From JAMXLO01 sp041487355 (GTDB lineage Bacteria; Pseudomonadota; Alphaproteobacteria; Acetobacterales; Acetobacteraceae), in assembly GCA_041487355.1 (NCBI GenBank), contig JBGPND010000254.1:1-6633 (forward strand): a stretch of 6,633 bases of DNA, written 5' to 3'. The first letter of the stretch is position 1; each line of letters opens with the position of its first letter. Positions 1-5,616 of the stretch are shown in pieces. The position numbers were made by a program, and so were the translations under genes. The notes beneath the pieces are model-generated. The model was not told the origin of the DNA. It saw only the letters and a program-made list of their open reading frames with translations, and made no database searches.

Positions 1-444
1 GCCGCCCCACAGCACGAACTGGAAGGCGGGGAAGAACCGCTCGCACTCGGTGATCGCGATGTCCACCATGTCCTCCAGGCTCTCCGCCGATGCGCCGGGC
101 GCCCCGCGCAGCAGCACGGCGTGGCGGAACACCGGCATGCCGTCCTCGCTCTCCATGCCGAAATGCCCGATCCACAGGCGCTCGTTGGCCAGCGCCAGCA
201 GCTCATACAGCGCCGCCCGCCGCTTCTCCGGCACCTTCAGGTCGAAAGCGCAGGTGAAGTGCATGGCGCTGATCTCGTGCGACCAGGAGAAATACAGCCC
301 GTAGTCGCACCAGCGGCCCGGCGCCTCGGCAGCCATCTCCGAGTCGCTGCGCCGGTCGAACGCCCAGTCATTGGCGATGACGATCTGCTCCATGATGTCG
401 AGGGGATTGGCGGCGGTATCGTGGCTGAGGGCCGTCATGGACAT
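1..444 (-). CDS. YbjN-domain protein, C-terminus cut off by the window edge
   Basis: The frame opens at an ATG on the minus strand and stays open for 148 codons to the left edge, so the C-terminal end is missing. The protein begins MSMTALSHDTAANPLDIMEQ. A compact alpha/beta domain follows, with CDYGLYFSWSHEISAMHFTC around residues 46-65, LANERLWIGHFGM around 85-97, and ECERFFPAFQFVLWGG at 133-148. This pattern fits the YbjN / bacterial sensory-transduction-regulator family, whose members are small cytosolic proteins of poorly defined, possibly regulatory, function. Alphaproteobacterial members are usually about 160-170 residues, so perhaps 20 residues are lost. A GGGAG ribosome-binding site (452-456 on the complement) lies 7 nt before the ATG and supports this start. 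A second in-frame ATG two codons later is possible. The gene points the same way as ubiK, 119 bp downstream of it. Family assignment is good; the biological role is unknown. Confidence 0.85.
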   Translation of the reverse strand, partial: MSMTALSHDTAANPLDIMEQIVIANDWAFDRRSDSEMAAEAPGRWCDYGLYFSWSHEISAMHFTCAFDLKVPEKRRAALYELLALANERLWIGHFGMESEDGMPVFRHAVLLRGAPGASAESLEDMVDIAITECERFFPAFQFVLWGG

Positions 445-542
445 GCTTGGTCTCCCATCGTGCAGGAAGGCCGGACGGTTTCCAGGTCACCGAATCTAGC
501 GGTTGCGGGACCAAGTTAACCACGAATCGTAACCTACCGAGC

Positions 543-557
543 CGGCGCGCCGCGCCG
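543..557 (-). terminator. GC-rich hairpin just after the ubiK stop, weak terminator candidate
   Basis: CGGCGC and GCGCCG form a 6-bp stem around a 3-nt loop, about 7 nt downstream of the ubiK stop codon on the minus strand. No run of U follows, so it is not a classical intrinsic terminator. It could reduce read-through into the YbjN gene or protect an RNA end. In DNA this GC-rich it may also be chance. Confidence 0.22.
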
Positions 558-563
558 CAAGCC

Positions 564-857
564 TCAGTCTGCGTCTTTCCGCGTTTCCAGGGCGGCAATC
601 CGCACTTCCAGCGCCGCCAGACGCTGCATCGCCTCGGCGAGCCGCTCTTCGGCCACCTCCTGGCCCGCCTTCGCATTGGCCGCGAGCTCCGCCAGCGCCT
701 CCAGGTCCTCGCGCTTCACCAGGTCGAGTCGGCGAATCGCCTCGTCGATACGCGCGCGCACCAGCGCCTCGGCCTCCTCGCGCAGTCCGGCCAAGGCCGA
801 GAGCGCACCGCCGGCCACACCGGCCAGGTCGTCGAAGAAGCGCGGACGCTCGCTCAT
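564..857 (-). CDS. ubiK: UbiK-family ubiquinone biosynthesis accessory factor
   Basis: This 97-residue protein has the layout of the UbiK/YqiC (BMFP) family. An N-terminal amphipathic segment (FFDDLAGVAGGALSALAGL, residues 7-25) is followed by a long charged helix. The family signature region LDLVKREDLEALAELA lies at about 44-59, and the C-terminal coiled coil (about 68-93) is rich in Ala, Leu and Glu. In Enterobacteria UbiK is a trimeric coiled-coil factor that binds UbiJ and lipids and supports aerobic ubiquinone synthesis. The same role here is inferred from family membership. The start at MSERPRFFDD is preferred over an ATG six codons upstream because GGAG (868-871 on the complement) precedes it by 10 nt and because family members begin in this way. 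The gene is transcribed away from hldD. It is of normal length and looks intact. Confidence 0.85.
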   Translation of the reverse strand: MSERPRFFDDLAGVAGGALSALAGLREEAEALVRARIDEAIRRLDLVKREDLEALAELAANAKAGQEVAEERLAEAMQRLAALEVRIAALETRKDAD

Positions 858-898
858 CGCTGCAAATCTCCACATTGCTGGCGCGCCGGTCGGGTGCC

Positions 899-927
899 TT
901 CCGCCGACTCCGGCGGGCTCCTATAAC
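899..927 (+). promoter_or_regulatory. Candidate hldD promoter with TATAAC -10 box
   Basis: TATAAC at 922-927 is a good -10 hexamer (5 of 6 to TATAAT). A 17-bp spacer upstream gives TTCCGC (899-904), a poor -35 match. Transcription would begin about 6-8 nt after the box, at or next to the A of the hldD ATG at 935. No Shine-Dalgarno sequence precedes that ATG, which fits leaderless initiation. The inverted repeat CCGCCG-ACTC-CGGCGG (901-916) fills the spacer and could be an operator or chance symmetry. The -10 box is seen directly; its use is inference. Confidence 0.35.
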
Positions 928-934
928 GTCCGCC

Positions 935-1915
935 ATGATCCTGGTCACGGGCGGCACCGGCTTCATCGGCTCGAACCTGCACGCGGCCCTGGTGCGCCGT
1001 GGCCACGAGACGGTGGTCGCCGACCGCCTGGGCCAGGGCGCCAAGTGGCGCAACCTGGCGAAGCACCCGCCGGCGCGGATCATCCCGCCAGCCGAGATCG
1101 ACGCCTTCCTGGAGAGCCGTCCACCGCTCGAGATGGTCTATCATCTGGGTGCGGTGAGCGACACCACGGCGACCGCCGGCGACGCGGTATGGCAGGCGAA
1201 CGTGGAGCTCTCCCGGCGCATCTGGCAGTGGTGCGCCGACCGCGCGGTTCGGCTGGTGTATGCCTCCTCGGCGGCAACCTACGGCGACGGCTCCGCCGGC
1301 TTCGACGATGACTGCTCGCCCGCCGGACTGGAACGGCTGCGCCCGCTCAGCCTGTATGGCTGGACCAAGCACGCCTTCGACCTCCTGGTGGCGCGGGCGC
1401 TCGCCGCCCACCAGCCGCACCCGCCACAATGGGTGGGGCTCAAGTTCTTCAACGTCTACGGACCGAACGAATACCACAAGGGCCGGATGATCTCCGTGGT
1501 CAAGGTCAAGCACGACGAAGTGGCCGCTGGTGGCCCGGCGCGCCTGTTCCGCTCCACCGAGCCTGGACTGGCCGACGGCGAGCAGAAGCGCGATTTCATC
1601 TGGGTCGGCGACGTGGTCGACGTACTGCTCTGGCTGCTGGACACGCCGGCGGCGAGCGGATTGCTCAACCTCGGCACCGGCCAGGCACGCAGCTATCTCG
1701 ATCTGGCGCACGCCGTGTGCGATGCGGCTGGTGTGCCGCGCCGGATCGAGTTCGTGGACATGCCTGAGGCGCTGCGCGGCCAATACCAGTCCTTCACCCA
1801 GGCCGAGGTCGGCAGCCTGCGCGCCGCTGGCTATGCGGGGCAGTTCACCCCGCTCGAGGAGGGGGTGCGGCGGTATATCCAGGATTACCTCACCCAGCCC
1901 GACCCCTACGTATGA
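935..1915 (+). CDS. hldD: ADP-L-glycero-D-manno-heptose 6-epimerase
   Basis: HldD converts ADP-D-glycero-manno-heptose to the L-glycero form, the last step in making the heptose donor for the LPS inner core, in the cytosol with bound NADP. The 326-residue protein is an extended short-chain dehydrogenase. It has a Rossmann motif TGGTGFIGSN (5-14), YASSAATYG (109-117), the catalytic YGWTK (Tyr141, Lys145), and FFNVYGPNEYHKGRMIS (171-187), whose Lys182 matches the second catalytic lysine of E. coli HldD. EQKRDFIWVGDVVDV (216-230) is the usual substrate-side segment. Length is close to the usual 310-330. The ATG at 935 begins directly at the Rossmann strand (MILVTGG), so longer upstream starts are unlikely. 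No ribosome-binding site precedes it, and a TATAAC box 8 nt upstream suggests a leaderless message. It overlaps lgt by 4 nt (ATGA). The other ADP-heptose genes are not in the window. Confidence 0.95.
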   Translation: MILVTGGTGFIGSNLHAALVRRGHETVVADRLGQGAKWRNLAKHPPARIIPPAEIDAFLESRPPLEMVYHLGAVSDTTATAGDAVWQANVELSRRIWQWCADRAVRLVYASSAATYGDGSAGFDDDCSPAGLERLRPLSLYGWTKHAFDLLVARALAAHQPHPPQWVGLKFFNVYGPNEYHKGRMISVVKVKHDEVAAGGPARLFRSTEPGLADGEQKRDFIWVGDVVDVLLWLLDTPAASGLLNLGTGQARSYLDLAHAVCDAAGVPRRIEFVDMPEALRGQYQSFTQAEVGSLRAAGYAGQFTPLEEGVRRYIQDYLTQPDPYV

Positions 1916-2703
1916 TCCCGGTCCTGCTGTTTCCGCAGTTCGATCCGGTCATTGTCCAGATCGGCCCGTTCGGCATCCGCTGGTACGCGCTTGCCTATAT
2001 CGCCGGGCTGGTGCTCGGCTGGCGGCTGGCGCGCCATCTCGTGCGGCTGGCGCCCGAGGTCGCGACACCGGTGCAGGCAGACGACTTCCTCACCTGGGCG
2101 ACGTTGGGCGTGGTGCTGGGCGGGCGGCTTGGCTACGTGCTGTTCTACCAGCCGCAGATCTATCTGACCCATCCGGGCATGATCTTCGCGGTCTGGGAAG
2201 GCGGCATGAGCTTCCACGGCGGCGCGCTCGGCGTGGCGGTCGCCATCGTCTGGTTCTGCCGGCGCAACGCCATTCCGCTGCTTGGTTTCGCCGACCGCAT
2301 CGCGGTGTGCGTGCCGATCGGGTTGGGACTCGGACGCATCGCCAATTTCATCAACGGCGAATTATGGGGCCGCGGGGCACCGGACTGGCTGCCCTGGGCG
2401 ATGATCTTCCCCGCCGCCGGCCCGGAGCCGCGGCATCCCAGCCAGTTGTACCAGGCGCTACTGGAAGGGCTGGTGCTGTTCCTGGTGATGTTCGCGCTGT
2501 CCCGCCGCGAAGCCTTGCGGGCCCGGTCCGGCTGGCTGACCGGCGCATTCCTGGTGGGGTATGGCATCGCGCGAATCATCGGCGAGTTCTTCCGCCAACC
2601 GGACATCTTCCTGGGCTATCTGGTCGCCGGGGCCACGATGGGTCAGTTGCTGTCCATTCCGATGGTGATCGGCGGCCTCTGGCTGATCCTGCGCACACGC
2701 TGA
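1912..2703 (+). CDS. lgt: Prolipoprotein diacylglyceryl transferase
   Basis: Lgt moves the diacylglyceryl group of phosphatidylglycerol onto the lipobox cysteine of prolipoproteins in the inner membrane, the first step of lipoprotein maturation. The 263-residue protein is hydrophobic, with about seven membrane segments. Family hallmarks are all present: RWYALAY (23-29, Tyr25), GGMSFHGGALG (97-107, with the essential His102), the signature GRIANFINGELWG (141-153, with Arg142, Asn145 and Glu150), RHPSQLYQALLEG (174-186) and the late RIIGEFFRQPD (221-231), which supplies a conserved arginine. Length is normal and nothing is broken. Its ATG overlaps the hldD stop (ATGA), so translation is probably coupled, and the next gene begins one base before its stop codon ends. 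A likely substrate, an unknown lipoprotein, is encoded at the right end of the window. Confidence 0.97.
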   Translation: MIPVLLFPQFDPVIVQIGPFGIRWYALAYIAGLVLGWRLARHLVRLAPEVATPVQADDFLTWATLGVVLGGRLGYVLFYQPQIYLTHPGMIFAVWEGGMSFHGGALGVAVAIVWFCRRNAIPLLGFADRIAVCVPIGLGLGRIANFINGELWGRGAPDWLPWAMIFPAAGPEPRHPSQLYQALLEGLVLFLVMFALSRREALRARSGWLTGAFLVGYGIARIIGEFFRQPDIFLGYLVAGATMGQLLSIPMVIGGLWLILRTR

Positions 2704-3731
2704 TGGAGCGGCGAAGCCGATCCATGCGGCTGGATCACTTCATGGCGCGCGCCAACGCCGCCTATTACGCCACGCACGACCCGTTCAGGGACTTCACCAC
2801 CTCGCCCGAGATCACCCAGGTGTTTGGCGAGATCCTGGGTCTGTGGGCGGCGGTCACCTGGGATCTGATCGGACGGCCGGACCCGGTGCTGCTGGTGGAG
2901 GCCGGGCCGGGCCGGGGCACGCTGATGGCGGACGCCTTGCGGGCAATCGGTCGCGTGGCGCCGGATTTCCGCGCCGCACTGCACCTGCACCTGATCGAGA
3001 CGTCGCCGCGGCTTCGCGCGATCCAGGCGGAGCGATTGCCGGACGCGATCTGGCACGACGGACTGGACACGCTGCCCGACGCGCCGCTGCTGCTGCTGGC
3101 CAACGAGTTTCTGGATGCGCTGCCGATCCGGCAGTTCATGCGGCGCGACGATCTATGGCTGGAGCGCTTCGTCGAAGACGGCAAGTTTATGGAACACCCC
3201 GCCATGGGCCCCAGCCAAATCGTCATTCCCGCGCAAGCGGGAACCCAGGGCAAAGGCACCCCCGCGGAGGCCACTGTAGTCGAGCTCTGCGAGCCAGCCC
3301 TGGCATTCGCCCGCTCGCTGGGCGCCCGTCTGACCGCTCATCCCGGCGCCGCGCTGTTCCTCGACTATGGGCCCGAACACAGCGGCCCGGGCGACAGCCT
3401 GCAGGCCTTGCGCGACGGCCGTCCCGCCGATCCTCTTGCTGAGCCCGGCACCGCCGATCTCACCGCGCATGTCGACTTCGCCGCCTTTGCGGCAGCCGCG
3501 CGAGACGCCGGTGCGGCGACGCATGGCCCGCTGCCCCAGGGCGTATTCCTCACCCGGCTCGGCCTGTTCCAGCGCACCGACCGGCTAGCGCGCACCCAGC
3601 CACCCGCCAGCGCCTCCGCGCTGATTGAGGCAGCGCGGAGGCTGGCCGAGCCTGATCGGATGGGCCGATTGTTCAAGGCGCTGGCGGTCTGCAGTGTTGG
3701 CTGCCCGACACCGGCCGGGTTCGAGGGATAG
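2703..3731 (+). CDS. MidA/NDUFAF7-family class I SAM-dependent methyltransferase
   Basis: The 342-residue protein matches the MidA (COG1565) family. Its mitochondrial member NDUFAF7 methylates an arginine of the NDUFS2 subunit during complex I assembly; the same role in bacteria is inference. Visible features are DPFRDFTTSPEITQVFGE (26-43), the SAM-binding motif VEAGPGRGT (65-73), the family motif LANEFLDALPIRQF (132-145), AALFLDYG (216-223), and DSLQALRDGRPADPL...DLTAHVDF (231-259). The gene overlaps the lgt stop by one base, suggesting coupled translation. A second possible start is the ATG at 2724 (MRLDHFMARAN), which has a GAAG 7 nt upstream and fits the family N-terminus better; the difference is seven residues. 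Residues about 173-182 come from a dispersed palindromic repeat (see the repeat entry) and sit between FVEDGKFMEHP and TVVELCEPAL, a loop of variable length in this family. The enzyme is therefore probably still active. Confidence 0.9.
   Translation: MERRSRSMRLDHFMARANAAYYATHDPFRDFTTSPEITQVFGEILGLWAAVTWDLIGRPDPVLLVEAGPGRGTLMADALRAIGRVAPDFRAALHLHLIETSPRLRAIQAERLPDAIWHDGLDTLPDAPLLLLANEFLDALPIRQFMRRDDLWLERFVEDGKFMEHPAMGPSQIVIPAQAGTQGKGTPAEATVVELCEPALAFARSLGARLTAHPGAALFLDYGPEHSGPGDSLQALRDGRPADPLAEPGTADLTAHVDFAAFAAAARDAGAATHGPLPQGVFLTRLGLFQRTDRLARTQPPASASALIEAARRLAEPDRMGRLFKALAVCSVGCPTPAGFEG
3221..3250 (+). repeat. Short palindromic dispersed repeat inside the methyltransferase gene
   Basis: The arms TTCCCGC (3226-3232) and GCGGGAA (3237-3243) pair perfectly around GCAA, a GNRA-type tetraloop. 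The layout ATTCCC-N8-GGGAAC differs by one base from the dRS3 consensus of Neisseria (ATTCCC-N8-GGGAAT). It also resembles the TCATTCCCGC...GCGGGAA repeats scattered between genes in many proteobacteria. In frame it reads IVIPAQAGTQ. The other frames give SRASGNP (plus) and VPACAGMT (minus), peptides typical of spurious translations of this repeat. The core is clear; outer boundaries are uncertain and may reach back to about 3210 and on to about 3265. Confidence 0.65.
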
Positions 3732-3872
3732 GCGCCGGCGGCCAGTCGCGCTTCGGCAGGATCCGGATCCGGGCGGCGCAGCCGAATCACCGTTCCATGT
3801 GAAGGCAGAACTGTTCAAAGTAGCTGTTGTTGCCGTCGCGAAGGCGCCCTCCTGCGTCCCCGGAGACCAATC

Positions 3873-3880
3873 AGGACAGG
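3873..3880 (+). promoter_or_regulatory. Ribosome-binding site of the adenylation gene
   Basis: AGGACAGG ends 9 nt before the ATG at 3890. It favours that start over a TTG at 3827, which would add 21 arginine- and proline-rich residues with no family resemblance. Confidence 0.6.
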
Positions 3881-3889
3881 ACCCGTTGC

Positions 3890-5548
3890 ATGATTGCTCC
3901 CGTTCATCTGGATTGGTTCGCGGCTCCGCAGGGGATACCTCTCGATCGCAATGGGCCGGTCTCCCTCCATTACCAGCCTCCTGTCTCTGACTTCGTGGAG
4001 CAGTCGGTCGCCGCGTTGCTCGCGACAGTGGCCGGGCGGATGCCGGACGCAACAGCCCTGTCTGACGGCAACGAAACCCTGACTTATGCCCAGGTTGCCG
4101 CGCAGGCCCAGCGGCTGGCAGCACGTATCTCTGTCGAGGTACCCGCTTGGCGTGGTGTGGCGGTGCTATTGCCGAACGGGCCCGCCAGCGTGATCGCGTT
4201 GCTGGCTTGCCTGGTGGCTGGACGCGTCTGTCTGGTGCTGAACGCGGATCATCCGACGGAGCGCAATGCCGCGATCCTGCATGAGGCGGGGGCGTTTGCC
4301 TCGATCGTGCCCGAGGCGAGCGCGCTGGCCGACATGGGCGGCGCTGCGGTGTTGCATACGATCCCGTTCGAATCAGCCGCGCCTGCCGCCGGCAGAGAGG
4401 CGACATTGGCGGCAGCCCCATTCGGTCCCGATGAACCCGCTGTCGTGCTTTACACGTCGGGCAGCACTGGCCAACCGAAAGGCATCGTTCTGTCGCAGCG
4501 GACCGTGCTGTCGCGCGCGGCGAACAACATCAATGCCATGCATCTGCGCCCGGCAGATCGTTTCCTGTCGCTTGGCGCGCTCGGTACGACCGCCGGGCTG
4601 GTCGCGACCCTGATGGCTCTGTTGTGTGGGACGCCGCAATATGTGCTGTCGGCCAGCGGGTCCGGCATTCGGCGCCTGCTGGAACTGATCCGGGCCGAAC
4701 GCGTGACGGTCATGTGGGGCGTCCCGGTGCTGCTGCGTGTTTTGTTCGATGCGCCGGGCGCCGCGTCGGCAGTCGCCAGTCTGCGGCTGATCCGGACGTT
4801 TGGCGAAAAATTGCTGCAGGTCGATCTGCAAGCCTGGCGGACAGTGTTACCGCCAGCCTGTCATGTGGCAATCACGTATGGGCAGACGGAAGTCACAGTC
4901 GCGCAATGGATCGTTCCCCCGGGGTTCACGTCCGATGACGCGATATTGCCTGTCGGCTATCTGCTGCCAGAGCATCGCTATGCGATCCTCGACGAGGTAG
5001 GCCAGGCCGTCGCGGCGGGGGAGGTCGGCGAACTCGTGGTGCGCGGTCTCTGTGTAGCGTCCGGCGAATGGCGGCACGGTGCCTGCGAAACCGGGAGAGC
5101 GTCGCCCGACCCGTTGCACCCGATGGAGCGCATCTTGCCGACTGGCGACCTTGTTCGGCTCCGCGCGGACGCGCTTCTTGAGGTCGTCGGGCGGCGCGAC
5201 CGGCAAGTCAAGGTGCGCGGTCAGCGCGTCGAGCCGGCGGAGATCGAAGACTTCCTTCGCCGACTGCCGGGTGTGGCCGATGCCGCAGTCGCCGCACGGC
5301 GTCGGGCCGAGGATGCCGACCTCCTCGTCTTCCTTGTCACGACGGCTCGCGTCGATGTAGGGCTAGCCGATCGCGTGCGGGCTGCACTACAGCGCGGCCT
5401 CCCGGGATATATGCAGCCACGCCGCATCATGTGCCTTGCCACGCTGCCCCGATTGCCAGGCGGCAAGATCGACGAGGCTGCTCTCCTGGCGCGGGCGTCG
5501 GCCGATCACGAGGTAATTGACGCTGGCGGTGGCCCAGTGGGCCGATGA
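3890..5548 (+). CDS. Free-standing ANL-family adenylation enzyme (NRPS A-domain-like)
   Basis: The 552-residue protein is a full adenylate-forming domain that should activate a carboxylic acid with ATP. Core motifs in order: A2-like CLVAGRVCLVLNADHP (107-122); A3 P-loop YTSGSTGQPKGIVLSQR (188-204); A5 YGQTE (330-334); A6 GEVGELVVRG (377-386); A7 LPTGD (416-420); A8 GRRDRQVKVRGQRVEPAEIED (434-454); and A10 LPGGKID (522-528), with the catalytic Lys526. Where GrsA-type domains have the Asp that binds the substrate alpha-amino group, this protein has Thr234 (LGTTAGLVATLMALL), so an ordinary alpha-amino acid is not the obvious substrate. There is no carrier, condensation or thioesterase domain, and the protein stops about 25 residues after A10. 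Base composition looks slightly less GC-rich than its neighbours, with about a dozen TTG/TTA leucine codons. It lies 158 bp after the methyltransferase gene, between genes usually adjacent in related bacteria. Other ANL functions, such as an acyl- or aryl-acid ligase, remain possible. Substrate and acceptor are unknown. Confidence 0.85.
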   Translation: MIAPVHLDWFAAPQGIPLDRNGPVSLHYQPPVSDFVEQSVAALLATVAGRMPDATALSDGNETLTYAQVAAQAQRLAARISVEVPAWRGVAVLLPNGPASVIALLACLVAGRVCLVLNADHPTERNAAILHEAGAFASIVPEASALADMGGAAVLHTIPFESAAPAAGREATLAAAPFGPDEPAVVLYTSGSTGQPKGIVLSQRTVLSRAANNINAMHLRPADRFLSLGALGTTAGLVATLMALLCGTPQYVLSASGSGIRRLLELIRAERVTVMWGVPVLLRVLFDAPGAASAVASLRLIRTFGEKLLQVDLQAWRTVLPPACHVAITYGQTEVTVAQWIVPPGFTSDDAILPVGYLLPEHRYAILDEVGQAVAAGEVGELVVRGLCVASGEWRHGACETGRASPDPLHPMERILPTGDLVRLRADALLEVVGRRDRQVKVRGQRVEPAEIEDFLRRLPGVADAAVAARRRAEDADLLVFLVTTARVDVGLADRVRAALQRGLPGYMQPRRIMCLATLPRLPGGKIDEAALLARASADHEVIDAGGGPVGR

Positions 5549-5581
5549 CGCGTGCTTGCTCGCGTCCACAAGCGGCACGCG
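5549..5581 (+). other. Stem-loop directly after the adenylation gene stop codon
   Basis: CGCGTGC (5549-5555) pairs perfectly with GCACGCG (5575-5581). TTG/CAA can extend the stem inward across a 3-nt bulge. It begins at the base after the TGA and lies upstream of the preferred pgeF start. No U tract follows, so it is not a standard terminator. It may modulate read-through or RNA stability between the two genes. Confidence 0.35.
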
Positions 5582-5604
5582 CTAGACGAATGTCCTCCCG
5601 CCAC

Positions 5605-5610
5605 AAGGGA
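5605..5610 (+). promoter_or_regulatory. Ribosome-binding site of pgeF
   Basis: AAGGGA lies 6 nt before the GTG at 5617 and decides that start. The in-frame ATGs at 5545 and 5590 have no comparable site. The downstream lipoprotein gene uses the same arrangement: AGGA, 6 nt ending in ATTC, then GTG. Confidence 0.55.
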
Positions 5611-5616
5611 CGATTC

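Noticed and set aside
521..529. CACGAATCG, the reverse complement of CGATTCGTG in front of and at the pgeF start (5611-5619).
   Set aside because: A single 9-base match in 6.6 kb is near what chance gives, and the two sites have no shared context.
858..934. A minus-strand promoter for ubiK in the divergent region.
   Set aside because: I looked for -35/-10 pairs on the complement and saw none convincing; ubiK is presumably transcribed from here but the site cannot be named.
854..1783. A 309-codon open frame on the minus strand.
   Set aside because: It is antisense to hldD, whose motifs are unmistakable. The product is His/Arg/Val-rich with no recognisable domain and no start support.
1530..2702. 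A long open frame that runs upstream of the methyltransferase gene through lgt and half of hldD.
   Set aside because: It shares the methyltransferase frame, but its upstream translation is Arg/Ala/Ser-rich with no family motifs. It is an out-of-frame shadow of hldD and lgt, common in GC-rich DNA.
3759..3772. A GGATCCGGATCC tandem in the gap after the methyltransferase gene.
   Set aside because: Two copies of a 6-base palindrome are expected now and then in such DNA. There are no flanking features, and I could not link it to a promoter or att site.
3827..3889. An upstream TTG start for the adenylation gene.
   Set aside because: The added residues are low-complexity and no ribosome-binding site precedes the TTG, while the ATG at 3890 has AGGACAGG at good spacing.
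3365..4421. Long minus-strand open frames covering the methyltransferase end, the intergenic gap and the start of the adenylation gene.
   Set aside because: They overlap well-supported genes on the other strand and translate to Arg/Pro/Ser-rich sequence. I see no independent gene in the 158-bp gap.
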